Assembly (NCBI GenBank): GCA_038144955.1
Contig: JAYQOT010000007.1
Location: 1-55,844 of the forward strand
Direction of reading: 5' to 3'
DNA from: Ga0077527 sp038144955
GTDB lineage: Bacteria; Pseudomonadota; Gammaproteobacteria; Burkholderiales; SG8-41
DNA: 55,844 nucleotides
In this document: positions 36,109 to 45,091 of the stretch, piece by piece
Layout: each line of letters opens with the position of its first letter
Numbering within the stretch: position 1 is the stretch's first letter
Program-made: the position numbers and the translations under genes
Notes under the pieces: model-generated
The model's input: the letters and a program-made list of their open reading frames with translations, nothing else
Databases searched by the model: none
Told to the model about the DNA's origin: nothing

Positions 36109-37066
36109 ATTTACTGTTTCCGAGCAATTCTGTTAACAGTGCTCTAAGGCCCTGTTTTTCGCGCTTACGACTGATCAGCAAACGTCGTCTGGCGCATTGC
36201 CGGCGCAGCAATGCCAGAAAACGGGCATCGCATTCGACCCGGTTCAGCAGACGCGCCAGGTCCCGCGCATCCCCGGGACGGTAATAACCCTGGTAATCCC
36301 TGCCCAGCATGCCAACGTTGCCCGAAATTTTAGAGGCGATGACCGGCACCCTTGCCGTCAGTGCTTCGCTGACGACATTGGCGCCACCTTCCATATGCGA
36401 ACTGATCAACAGAGCGCGACTGCGCGATAGCAGGGCTAGGGCACGGCCACGCGGAACCTCTCCGAGCCAGTGATACCGTGGTTGCCGGCGCATCCAGTCG
36501 CGTGCATCAGTCGCCAGTCGCTGTTCCCGGGCACCGCCGATGTGGGTAATGCGAAGACGGCTGGTCTCCGGCAGATATTGCAATGCGGCGGCCCCACGGA
36601 AGGGATCTTTCTCTTCCCGCAGATGACCGCTGACCAGAATTTCAAAACAGGAAGCGAGTTGGGGTTTCCTGGGAATCGGATCAGTGGACTGGTAGATCAC
36701 GTGCGTTTTGCGACGCAGACGAGGTATCAACTCGCGCAAACCCATGTCCTGGAGCACGATCATCCGGGTAGCCAGTTCCATGGATTCCTGCGCATTGACG
36801 TCATCCCGGATGTCGCGGTAAAGATCCGTGCCGGTCAGTGCCAGGATCAGCGGGCGTTCCGGCCAGTATTCCGCAAAACGTACAATCGAATCATGGCTGC
36901 GCCGGGCATGCAGCGCGAGCATTGCGTCGGCGCTGCGGCCGTCCCATTTTTCCTGGACCGATACCCGGTAACCGATCTCACTCAGCAATCCGGCCCATCT
37001 CACGGCGGTATTGCGGTTGCCGTAGCGTGATTTGGCGGAAGCGGGGGTAATCAGTGCAATTTTCAT
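36107..37066 (-). CDS. senB: Selenosugar synthase SenB-type glycosyltransferase
   Basis: GT-B-like glycosyltransferase of 319 residues with the N-terminus MKIALITPASAKSRYGNRNTA and a C-terminal donor-site region SSHMEGGANVVSEALTARVPV. This resembles the family once named TIGR04348 and now SenB, which makes a selenosugar from selenophosphate and a UDP-sugar. The assignment rests on this N-terminus and on the divergent EgtB-like neighbour senA, 54 bases away, the other selenoneine enzyme. A general glycosyltransferase is the alternative if the neighbour is ignored. ATG start. The gene for selenophosphate synthetase (senC/selD) is not in the window. Confidence 0.75.
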   Translation of the reverse strand: MKIALITPASAKSRYGNRNTAVRWAGLLSEIGYRVSVQEKWDGRSADAMLALHARRSHDSIVRFAEYWPERPLILALTGTDLYRDIRDDVNAQESMELATRMIVLQDMGLRELIPRLRRKTHVIYQSTDPIPRKPQLASCFEILVSGHLREEKDPFRGAAALQYLPETSRLRITHIGGAREQRLATDARDWMRRQPRYHWLGEVPRGRALALLSRSRALLISSHMEGGANVVSEALTARVPVIASKISGNVGMLGRDYQGYYRPGDARDLARLLNRVECDARFLALLRRQCARRRLLISRKREKQGLRALLTELLGNSK

Positions 37067-37120
37067 CTGCGGGGTATCGGGCTACACTCCGAATCCAATA
37101 TAGCGCAATCTTTCCTGGCC

Positions 37121-38407
37121 GTGAGCAACTTGAATTCCAAAACCATCGCTGAACCGCTGTCCATGCTCGAGGCGGCACGCCAACGCACCCTGGCGCTGGC
37201 TGACCGGTTTGACGGGCCGCAGTGGCTTGGCCCAAAACTGCGGATCGTCAACCCACCGCTTTGGGAAATCGGCCATCTGGGCTGGTTTGAAGAGCGCTGG
37301 TGCCTGCGGCAGCACGGACGCAGCAGCGGTTGCCTGCCTTCCAATGCGGATGCGCTCTACGATTCAGCCAAAGTGGCGCATGACACGCGATGGGATCTGC
37401 CGTTGCCCACGGTCAAGGAAACTCTGGACATGCTCGCCGGCATCCGCGCCTCGGTAGCCGGGCAGATCAGTCAGCATGGTTTCAGTCCGGAACTGCGCTA
37501 TTTCTTGGAGCTGAGTGCTTTACATGAAGAAATGCACTGCGAGGCTTTCACCTACACCCGGCAGACTCACGGATATTCGGAGCCTCATCCGAAAATGCGG
37601 ATTGCCGGCAGCGAGCGCTGTGCCGGGGATGTCGAAATTCCAGGAGGGCGATTTGTCCTGGGTGCGGAAGATGACGGTCGATTTGTGTTTGACAACGAAA
37701 AATGGGGGCATGAGGTGGAAGTCAGGCCGTTTCGCATGGCCCGCACCCCGGTCACCAATGCCCGCTTTGCCGAATTCGTCGAAACCGGTGGATATGGCAA
37801 CCTCGACTGGTGGGATAAAGAGGGGCACGAGTGGCTGCAGACCTCCGGGGCGCAGCATCCACTCTACTGGCGCCGTAGCGGGCGGGGGTGGCTGCGTCTG
37901 CGATACGACTGCCTGGAACCGCTGGTGGATGACGAGCCCGTGATTCACGTCAACTGGCATGAGGCTTCGGCCTGGTGCCGCTGGGCCGGTCGTCGGTTGC
38001 CGACTGAAGCAGAATGGGAATTTGCTGCAGCTTCGGTACCTGATCAAGAGGGGGGCAAACGCCGGTATCCCTGGGGCAGCGAAGCACCGACGGCGGAACT
38101 GGCCAATTTGTACGGTGCCGCCGGAGATACGGCTCCGGTCGGAGCGTTTGCTGCAGGAGACAGCGCCTGGGGAATCCGGCAAATGATAGGGAATGTCTGG
38201 GAATGGACGGCTGACTGGTTTCAGCCGTATCCGGGTTTCATCCGCGATCCATACGCCGAATACTCCGAACCCTGGTTCGGCAACCACAAAGTGCTTCGCG
38301 GAGGGTGCCACGCCACTCGAGCCTGCCTGATCCGCAATACCTGGCGCAACTTCTATACTCCGGACCGTCGCGATGTATTCGCGGGATTCAGGACCTGCGC
38401 GCTTTGA
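37121..38407 (+). CDS. senA: Selenoneine synthase SenA (EgtB-like non-haem iron enzyme)
   Basis: Two-domain protein of 428 residues: an N-terminal DinB-like domain with H52 and HEEMHCE (H135, H139), the three-histidine iron site of the EgtB family, and a C-terminal formylglycine-generating-enzyme-like domain (VNWHEASAWCRWAGRRLPTE, IGNVWEWTADWF, VLRGGCHATR). EgtB joins hercynine to a thiol, while SenA joins it to a selenosugar. SenA is preferred because senB is the divergent partner and no egtA, egtC or egtD is nearby; hercynine would have to come from an EgtD encoded elsewhere. The start is GTG with no clear ribosome site. The stop overlaps the next gene as TTGA. Confidence 0.76.
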   Translation: MSNLNSKTIAEPLSMLEAARQRTLALADRFDGPQWLGPKLRIVNPPLWEIGHLGWFEERWCLRQHGRSSGCLPSNADALYDSAKVAHDTRWDLPLPTVKETLDMLAGIRASVAGQISQHGFSPELRYFLELSALHEEMHCEAFTYTRQTHGYSEPHPKMRIAGSERCAGDVEIPGGRFVLGAEDDGRFVFDNEKWGHEVEVRPFRMARTPVTNARFAEFVETGGYGNLDWWDKEGHEWLQTSGAQHPLYWRRSGRGWLRLRYDCLEPLVDDEPVIHVNWHEASAWCRWAGRRLPTEAEWEFAAASVPDQEGGKRRYPWGSEAPTAELANLYGAAGDTAPVGAFAAGDSAWGIRQMIGNVWEWTADWFQPYPGFIRDPYAEYSEPWFGNHKVLRGGCHATRACLIRNTWRNFYTPDRRDVFAGFRTCAL

Positions 38408-39186
38408 AAATCATTACTTCTGCAGATAACCCGCGTTTTCGCGCCTTGCTCAAGCTGGCGCAGTCTGCCCGGGAGCGCCGCACTGCCGGCAAGTCGCTGC
38501 TCGATGGAGTGCATCTGGTTGCCGCCTATGCCGAACATGTAGGTTGTCCGGAAGAACTGGTGTTGAGCCGATCCGGTGCAGACAATCCGGAAGTGATGCA
38601 GCTGGTCGAAAAATTGAATGTTCCAACGACCGTGCAGTTGACCGACGGACTGTTCCGTGAGCTGTCTTCACTGGCACATCCCGTCGGCATACTGGGGATA
38701 GTGGCGACACCGCGGGTTGCAGTGCCGGAAAGCCTGAAGGGAGCCAGCGTCTGGCTTCATGACATTCAGGATCCGGGCAATTTAGGCTCGATTCTGCGCT
38801 CGGCAGCGGCTTCGGGCATCCCCACGGTCTGTTTGTCCAAAAACTCGGTGCATGCATGGTCACCGCGGGTCCTGCGCGCAGGCATGGGGGCTCATTTCGC
38901 GGTCGAAATTATCGAAGGAGTGGATTTCAGCCGGATGGCTGCCGCCTACAGCGGTCGCATCCTTGCCACGACCGTCAGCCGGGGCAAGGCGGTCTATGAT
39001 GCCAACCTGACTGGTGAGGTCGCCATCCTGTTTGGAAATGAGGGTGCAGGCCTGCCTGAAGAGATCACGGCGCTGGCCGCGGAAACCATTTGCATTCCGC
39101 TGCCCGGCAGGGCCGAATCGCTGAATGTCGGGGCTGCGGCGGCAGTGTGCCTGTTCGAACGGGTCAGGCAGATGCGCGATCAGTAG
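38404..39186 (+). CDS. TrmH/SpoU-family RNA 2'-O-methyltransferase
   Basis: SPOUT methyltransferase of 260 residues. An N-terminal substrate-binding domain (SLLDGVHLVAAYAEHVG) precedes the SpoU domain with motif 1 DIQDPGNLGSILRSAAASG, motif 2 ILFGNEGAGLPEE and motif 3 IPLPGRAESLNVGAAAAV. The RNA target (rRNA or tRNA) is not clear. The start is TTG overlapping the senA stop, which leaves no separate leader. In related betaproteobacteria, as I recall, this gene follows rnhB, so senB-senA appears inserted between them. Confidence 0.88.
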   Translation: MKIITSADNPRFRALLKLAQSARERRTAGKSLLDGVHLVAAYAEHVGCPEELVLSRSGADNPEVMQLVEKLNVPTTVQLTDGLFRELSSLAHPVGILGIVATPRVAVPESLKGASVWLHDIQDPGNLGSILRSAAASGIPTVCLSKNSVHAWSPRVLRAGMGAHFAVEIIEGVDFSRMAAAYSGRILATTVSRGKAVYDANLTGEVAILFGNEGAGLPEEITALAAETICIPLPGRAESLNVGAAAAVCLFERVRQMRDQ

Positions 39187-39227
39187 ATACGCCGCTCGAG
39201 TTTTGCTTCCTGCAATATCGTGGTGGC
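39180..39227 (-). CDS. ppsR: C-terminal end of a probable PEP synthase regulatory kinase/phosphorylase
   Basis: Only 15 codons and a stop are readable before the N-run: a peptide ending ILQEAKLERRIY on the minus strand. This looks like the end of the PpsR (DUF299) pyrophosphorylase/kinase that regulates PEP synthase and is usually divergent from ppsA. The 872-base gap fits a roughly 270-residue ppsR plus the promoter region and missing start of ppsA. It overlaps the end of the methyltransferase gene by seven bases. The call rests on a short peptide and on gene context. Confidence 0.5.
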   Translation of the reverse strand, partial: ATTILQEAKLERRIY

Positions 39228-40099
39228 NNNNNNNNNNNNNNNNNNNNNNNNNNNNNNNNNNNNNNNNNNNNNNNNNNNNNNNNNNNNNNNNNNNNNNNNN
39301 NNNNNNNNNNNNNNNNNNNNNNNNNNNNNNNNNNNNNNNNNNNNNNNNNNNNNNNNNNNNNNNNNNNNNNNNNNNNNNNNNNNNNNNNNNNNNNNNNNNN
39401 NNNNNNNNNNNNNNNNNNNNNNNNNNNNNNNNNNNNNNNNNNNNNNNNNNNNNNNNNNNNNNNNNNNNNNNNNNNNNNNNNNNNNNNNNNNNNNNNNNNN
39501 NNNNNNNNNNNNNNNNNNNNNNNNNNNNNNNNNNNNNNNNNNNNNNNNNNNNNNNNNNNNNNNNNNNNNNNNNNNNNNNNNNNNNNNNNNNNNNNNNNNN
39601 NNNNNNNNNNNNNNNNNNNNNNNNNNNNNNNNNNNNNNNNNNNNNNNNNNNNNNNNNNNNNNNNNNNNNNNNNNNNNNNNNNNNNNNNNNNNNNNNNNNN
39701 NNNNNNNNNNNNNNNNNNNNNNNNNNNNNNNNNNNNNNNNNNNNNNNNNNNNNNNNNNNNNNNNNNNNNNNNNNNNNNNNNNNNNNNNNNNNNNNNNNNN
39801 NNNNNNNNNNNNNNNNNNNNNNNNNNNNNNNNNNNNNNNNNNNNNNNNNNNNNNNNNNNNNNNNNNNNNNNNNNNNNNNNNNNNNNNNNNNNNNNNNNNN
39901 NNNNNNNNNNNNNNNNNNNNNNNNNNNNNNNNNNNNNNNNNNNNNNNNNNNNNNNNNNNNNNNNNNNNNNNNNNNNNNNNNNNNNNNNNNNNNNNNNNNN
40001 NNNNNNNNNNNNNNNNNNNNNNNNNNNNNNNNNNNNNNNNNNNNNNNNNNNNNNNNNNNNNNNNNNNNNNNNNNNNNNNNNNNNNNNNNNNNNNNNNNN
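39228..40099. other. Assembly gap (872 N)
   Basis: A run of 872 N. Expected content from the flanks is most of ppsR on the minus strand, the divergent promoter region, and the first codons of ppsA. Confidence 0.99.
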
Positions 40100-42463
40100 A
40101 TCGATCTCGGCGCATTGCGCATGACCGACGTGGCCAGGGTAGGCGGCAAGAATGCCTCGCTGGGGGAAATGATCAGCCAGCTTGCAGGTGCTGGCGTTCG
40201 TGTCCCGGGAGGCTTTGCCACAACTTCCGAAGCCTATCGCCGTTTCCTGTCTGAAAATGGCCTCGCCGACCGCATTTCGGCACGTCTGAAAGGGCTGGAT
40301 GCGGAAAATGTACCGGCACTGGCGGCGGCCGGGAAAGAAATTCGCAACTGGATAGTTGCACAGGAGTTCAGTTCCGAATTCCGTTCCGCCATCGATAAGG
40401 CCTATGCGCGGCTGGTCAAGGAATCCGGGGAAGAGGTCACTTTCGCAGTGCGTTCCTCGGCAACTGCCGAGGACCTTCCTGATGCCTCTTTTGCGGGGCA
40501 GCAGGAAACCTATCTCAATGTTCACGGGCTGGACAACCTTCTGGAGGCGATCAAGCATGTGTTTGCCTCGCTCTACAACGACCGTGCGATTTCATACCGC
40601 GTGCACAAGGGTTATACCCATGACGAAGTGGCACTGTCGGCGGCCGTGCAGCGCATGGTGCGCAGCGACAAGGGGTCCAGCGGGGTGATGTTTACGCTGG
40701 ACACGGAGTCGGGATTTGACCAGGTTGTATTCATCACCTCTGCCTATGGCCTGGGTGAGACTGTAGTGCAGGGGCAAGTGAATCCCGACGAATTTTATGT
40801 CTACAAGCGTGGTCTGGCTGAAGGAAAAAACGCGATCCTGCGTCGCGGCCTGGGCTCCAAGGCGCTGCGCATGGTGTTTACCGACAGCCGTCAGGCCGGG
40901 AAATCGGTCAAGACCGTGGATGTGCCCGAAGTCGAGCGGAGGCGATTTTCGATTTCCGACGCGGAAGTGGCTGAACTGGCCCGGTACGCCGTGATCATCG
41001 AGAAGCATTACCAGCGCCCGATGGACATCGAATGGGGCAAGGATGGCAATGACGGCAAGCTGTACATCCTGCAGGCGCGGCCGGAGACGGTGAAGGCGAG
41101 TGAGAAAGTCGACACGCTGAAACGTTACCGCCTTAAAGAACGGTCTGAAGTGTTGGCTACAGGCAGGGCCATCGGCCAACGCATCGGAAGCGGCCCGGTG
41201 CGGCTGATCAAGAGCGCTGCGGAAATGGACCGGGTGAAGCCTGGAGACGTACTGGTGACCGACATGACCGATCCGGACTGGGAGCCGGTCATGAAAAGGG
41301 CTTCAGCCATCGTTACCAACCGGGGCGGCAGGACCTGCCATGCGGCGATCATTGCACGCGAACTCGGTATCCCTGCGGTCGTCGGCTGTGGAGATGCAAC
41401 GCAGGTGCTGAAAGACGGCAAGGCCGTTACCGTATCCTGTGCCGAGGGTGATACCGGCTTTGTATACCGCGGGGAGCTGCAGACCGAAGTCATCGATCTC
41501 GAATTGACCAGCATGCCGAAATGCCCGGTGAAGATCACCATGAATGTCGGCAATCCGGAGCTGGCTTTCGAGTTCCAGCGCCTGCCCAATGAAGGCGTGG
41601 GTCTTGCTCGTCTTGAATTCATCATTGCGCGCATGATCGGTGTGCATCCCAAGGCCGTGCTGGCTTATCCCGACCTCAGCGCCGATCTGAAAGTGGCCGT
41701 CGAGGAGCACAGCGCCGGATATGCAGATCCCGTGACTTTTTATGTCGACAAGCTGGCCGAAGGCGTTGCGACACTGGGGGCGGCATTCTGGCCGAAGCCT
41801 GTCATTGTTCGCCTGTCCGATTTCAAATCCAATGAGTATTCAAGTCTGACCGGAGGCTCGCGCTACGAGCCGCACGAGGAGAATCCGATGCTGGGATTCC
41901 GCGGGGCTTCGCGCTACATAGCCCCTGCATTCCGCGACTGCTTCGAGCTCGAGTGCCGCGCGATGAAAAAGGTGCGGGATGAAATGGGGCTGACCAATGT
42001 CGAAATCATGGTGCCTTTTATCCGTACCGTGGAGGAGGGCAAGCAGGTACTGAAGCTGCTGGCCGAAAACGGACTGGAGCGGGGGCGCAACGGGTTACGC
42101 ATCATCATGATGTGTGAAATCCCGTCGAATGCCATTCTGGCTGACCAGTTTCTCGAGCACTTTGACGGATTCTCGATCGGTTCCAACGACATGACGCAGA
42201 TGACGCTTGCGCTGGACAGGGATTCTGGAATCATTGCCGAAGCCTTTGACGAGCGCGATCCGGCGGTCAAGCACATGCTGCACCTGGCGATAGCTGCCTG
42301 CCGCAAAGCGGGCAAATACGTAGGCATCTGCGGCCAGGGACCCTCGGATCATCCTGACCTCGCGGAATGGCTGGTACAGGAGGGCATTGAAAGCCTCTCA
42401 CTGAACCCGGACACGGTCGTCGAAACCTGGCTCTACCTGGCACGGGGCGGCAAGCCGGGATAG
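40100..42463 (+). CDS. ppsA: Phosphoenolpyruvate synthase, first codons lost in gap
   Basis: Makes PEP from pyruvate and ATP for gluconeogenesis. The visible 787 residues begin IDLGALRMTDVARVGGKNASLGEM, so about 10-17 residues are missing. The ATP-grasp part contains VTFAVRSSATAEDLPDASFAGQ, the swivelling domain has the phospho-histidine in GGRTCHAAIIAREL, and the PEP/pyruvate barrel ends with FSIGSNDMTQMTLALDRDSG. Overall length would match the usual 790-800. Confidence 0.96.
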   Translation: MDLGALRMTDVARVGGKNASLGEMISQLAGAGVRVPGGFATTSEAYRRFLSENGLADRISARLKGLDAENVPALAAAGKEIRNWIVAQEFSSEFRSAIDKAYARLVKESGEEVTFAVRSSATAEDLPDASFAGQQETYLNVHGLDNLLEAIKHVFASLYNDRAISYRVHKGYTHDEVALSAAVQRMVRSDKGSSGVMFTLDTESGFDQVVFITSAYGLGETVVQGQVNPDEFYVYKRGLAEGKNAILRRGLGSKALRMVFTDSRQAGKSVKTVDVPEVERRRFSISDAEVAELARYAVIIEKHYQRPMDIEWGKDGNDGKLYILQARPETVKASEKVDTLKRYRLKERSEVLATGRAIGQRIGSGPVRLIKSAAEMDRVKPGDVLVTDMTDPDWEPVMKRASAIVTNRGGRTCHAAIIARELGIPAVVGCGDATQVLKDGKAVTVSCAEGDTGFVYRGELQTEVIDLELTSMPKCPVKITMNVGNPELAFEFQRLPNEGVGLARLEFIIARMIGVHPKAVLAYPDLSADLKVAVEEHSAGYADPVTFYVDKLAEGVATLGAAFWPKPVIVRLSDFKSNEYSSLTGGSRYEPHEENPMLGFRGASRYIAPAFRDCFELECRAMKKVRDEMGLTNVEIMVPFIRTVEEGKQVLKLLAENGLERGRNGLRIIMMCEIPSNAILADQFLEHFDGFSIGSNDMTQMTLALDRDSGIIAEAFDERDPAVKHMLHLAIAACRKAGKYVGICGQGPSDHPDLAEWLVQEGIESLSLNPDTVVETWLYLARGGKPG

Positions 42464-42472
42464 TTCGGATCA

Positions 42473-42501
42473 TTGGACGTCGCGGGAAATTGGGATAAAA
42501 T
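42473..42501 (+). promoter_or_regulatory. Sigma-70-like promoter of pyrG
   Basis: TTGGAC (42473-42478) and TAAAAT (42496-42501) are 17 bases apart, close to consensus. Transcription would start near 42508, about 14 bases before the pyrG ATG, giving a very short leader. It separates pyrG-kdsA-eno-ftsB from ppsA. Confidence 0.6.
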
Positions 42502-42521
42502 AGGAAAACGGCTTATATGCG

Positions 42522-44210
42522 ATGACCAAATTTATCTTTGTCACTGGTGGCGTAGTTTCCTCACTGGGCAAAGGTATCGCTGCCGCTTCTCTCGCCGCAA
42601 TTCTCGAATCCCGCGGCATCCGGGTTTCAATGCTCAAGCTGGATCCCTACATCAATGTGGATCCCGGGACCATGAGCCCCTTCCAGCATGGCGAAGTTTT
42701 TGTCACCGAAGACGGTGCCGAGACAGATCTCGACCTTGGCCATTACGAGCGATTCATCAACGCACGGATGGGCAAGCGTAATAATTTCACCACTGGCCAG
42801 ATCTACGAAAGCGTCATCAAGAAGGAGAGGCGTGGTGATTACCTCGGCGGCACCGTCCAGGTCATTCCGCATATTACCGACGAGATCAAATTGTTCGTCA
42901 GGCGGGGCGCGGGGGATGCAGAGGTCGTGCTGGTCGAGATCGGTGGTACCGTGGGTGATATTGAATCACTGCCGTTTCTTGAGGCCATACGCCAGATGGG
43001 TATCGAGGTCGGCCGCAACAATGCATGCTTCATTCATCTGACCCTGGTGCCCTATATTGCGTCTGCTGGCGAAATAAAGACCAAGCCGACACAGCACTCA
43101 GTCAAGGAACTGCGCGAAATCGGTATACAGCCCGACGTTCTGCTGTGTCGGGCCGACCGTGCGCTTCCTGACGGAGAACGCAGGAAAATCGCGTTATTCA
43201 CCAATGTCGGGGTCGATGCAGTCATTTCTGCGGTTGATGTTGACAGCATTTACAAGATACCCGGCATGCTGCATGCGCAAGGACTGGATGACATCGTCTG
43301 CGGAAAACTCGGTCTCAATCCCGTTCCGGCAAATCTTTCAAGTTGGGACCGCGTCATTCAGGCCCTGGAAAATCCCAAGCGCGAAATCAGCATTGCGCTG
43401 GTCGGAAAATATGTCGATCTGACCGAGTCCTATAAATCGTTGTCAGAGGCATTGATACACGCCGGCATCCATACCGAGTCGAAAATCCAGATTCACTATG
43501 TCGATTCCGAAAGTATCGAATCCGGTGGCACGGGTTGCCTGGAGGGCATGGATGCCATCCTGGTGCCCGGTGGTTTCGGCAAGCGTGGAGTGGAGGGGAA
43601 GATTCTGGCCATCCGCTTTGCCAGGGAAAACAAGGTGCCTTACCTGGGTATCTGCCTCGGCATGCAGCTTGCCGTCATCGAATTCGCGCGCCATATTGCA
43701 GACCTGTCGGGAGCGCATAGCACTGAATTTGATCCCGAGACTCCGCACCCTGTGGTGGCGCTGATTACCGAGTGGCAGGACAGGGACGGCAGGGTCGAGC
43801 GGCGGGATGCCAAATCCGATCTCGGGGGCACCATGCGCCTCGGAGGACAGGAATGCCGACTGGCTGCCGGTTCGCTGGCACGCCGCATATACGGTTCGGA
43901 GCAGATAATCGAAAGACATCGTCACCGTTACGAAGTCAACAATCATTATCTGCCCAGGCTGGAAACTGCAGGACTTTCGATCAGTGGCCGTTCACTCAGC
44001 GGTGAGCTTTGTGAAATGGTCGAGCTGACGGATCATCCCTGGTTCGTCGGCTGCCAGTTTCACCCGGAATTTACTTCGACTCCGCGTGGCGGGCACCCGC
44101 TTTTCAAGTCGTTTATCGAGGCGGCACTGACGCACTCATCCGTACAGCGCAGAGGCGCTTCTTCTTCCAAGCATGCTCCGGCAACATCTCTTGCCGCGGG
44201 CGCCGCATAA
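42522..44210 (+). CDS. pyrG: CTP synthase
   Basis: Makes CTP from UTP with glutamine. The N-terminal synthetase domain starts MTKFIFVTGGVVSSLGKGIAAA and contains the P-loop. The C-terminal class I amidotransferase has its nucleophile cysteine in LGICLGMQ and the His/Glu pair in QFHPEFTSTP. Length 562, slightly longer than E. coli owing to a Ser/Ala-rich tail. It heads pyrG-kdsA-eno-ftsB. Confidence 0.98.
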   Translation: MTKFIFVTGGVVSSLGKGIAAASLAAILESRGIRVSMLKLDPYINVDPGTMSPFQHGEVFVTEDGAETDLDLGHYERFINARMGKRNNFTTGQIYESVIKKERRGDYLGGTVQVIPHITDEIKLFVRRGAGDAEVVLVEIGGTVGDIESLPFLEAIRQMGIEVGRNNACFIHLTLVPYIASAGEIKTKPTQHSVKELREIGIQPDVLLCRADRALPDGERRKIALFTNVGVDAVISAVDVDSIYKIPGMLHAQGLDDIVCGKLGLNPVPANLSSWDRVIQALENPKREISIALVGKYVDLTESYKSLSEALIHAGIHTESKIQIHYVDSESIESGGTGCLEGMDAILVPGGFGKRGVEGKILAIRFARENKVPYLGICLGMQLAVIEFARHIADLSGAHSTEFDPETPHPVVALITEWQDRDGRVERRDAKSDLGGTMRLGGQECRLAAGSLARRIYGSEQIIERHRHRYEVNNHYLPRLETAGLSISGRSLSGELCEMVELTDHPWFVGCQFHPEFTSTPRGGHPLFKSFIEAALTHSSVQRRGASSSKHAPATSLAAGAA

Positions 44211-44227
44211 TTTCTGCGTATCCGGGC

Positions 44228-45064
44228 ATGAAGCTATGCGGATTTGAAATCGGTCTGGACAGGCCCTTTTTTCTGATCGCGGGGCCCTGTGTCGTGGAGT
44301 CACGCCAGATGGCTATGGACACCGCCGGGGAACTCAAGCGTATTTGCGCTGAGCTGCGCATACCTTTCATTTACAAGTCATCCTACGACAAGGCAAACCG
44401 CAGTTCGATTGATTCCTTTCGCGGCCCGGGAATGGACAAGGGTCTTGAAATTCTTGCCGATGTTGGCAAGACCGTGAGTGTTCCGGTGCTGACCGATGTG
44501 CATGCCATCGAAGAAATTCCCCAGGCAGCCGCGTCTGTGGACGTATTGCAGACTCCGGCATTTCTGTGCAGGCAGACGGATTTCATTTGCGCCGTTGCAG
44601 CATCAGGCAAACCAGTCAATATAAAAAAGGGCCAGTTCCTGGCGCCAGGCGACATGATCAATGTCGTAAACAAGGCGCGCAGCGCCAGTGGCACAGACAA
44701 CATCATGGTGTGCGAACGTGGCGCGAGCTTCGGCTACAACAATCTCGTATCCGACATGCGCTCCCTGATGATCATGCGTCGAACGGGTTGTCCGGTCGTC
44801 TATGACGCCACGCACTCGGTTCAGCTGCCTGGCGGTCAGGGAACCAGCAGCGGAGGGCAGCGTGAATTTGTGCCTGTTCTGGCACGCGCGGCAATCGCAA
44901 GCGGCATAGCAGGGCTGTTCATGGAAACCCATCCACAACCGGAAAAAGCCTTATCCGACGGCCCCAATGCCTGGCCACTGAAACAAATGCAGGGATTGCT
45001 GAAAACGCTTGCCGGACTTGATGCACTGGTGAAGCGCGACGGTTTTGCAGAAGAACGGCTTTGA
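44228..45064 (+). CDS. kdsA: 3-deoxy-8-phosphooctulonate synthase
   Basis: Condenses PEP with arabinose-5-phosphate to make KDO-8-phosphate for lipopolysaccharide. The motif AGPCVVES has C21 where the E. coli enzyme has asparagine, which marks the metal-dependent class typified by Aquifex. Further motifs are YKSSYDKANRSS and DATHSVQLPGG (metal-binding His). Length 278. It lies 17 bases after pyrG and 27 before eno. Confidence 0.95.
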   Translation: MKLCGFEIGLDRPFFLIAGPCVVESRQMAMDTAGELKRICAELRIPFIYKSSYDKANRSSIDSFRGPGMDKGLEILADVGKTVSVPVLTDVHAIEEIPQAAASVDVLQTPAFLCRQTDFICAVAASGKPVNIKKGQFLAPGDMINVVNKARSASGTDNIMVCERGASFGYNNLVSDMRSLMIMRRTGCPVVYDATHSVQLPGGQGTSSGGQREFVPVLARAAIASGIAGLFMETHPQPEKALSDGPNAWPLKQMQGLLKTLAGLDALVKRDGFAEERL

Positions 45065-45091
45065 TCAACTGACAATTTTCAGGAAGCGGAA

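Noticed and set aside
37121..38407. Calling the EgtB-like gene an ergothioneine gene
   Set aside because: No other egt gene is nearby and the divergent partner is of the SenB type; selenoneine synthesis fits the pair better, though this is not proven.
39125..40099. Open frames running through the N-run
   Set aside because: They are artefacts of undetermined bases; only the flanking readable parts were used.
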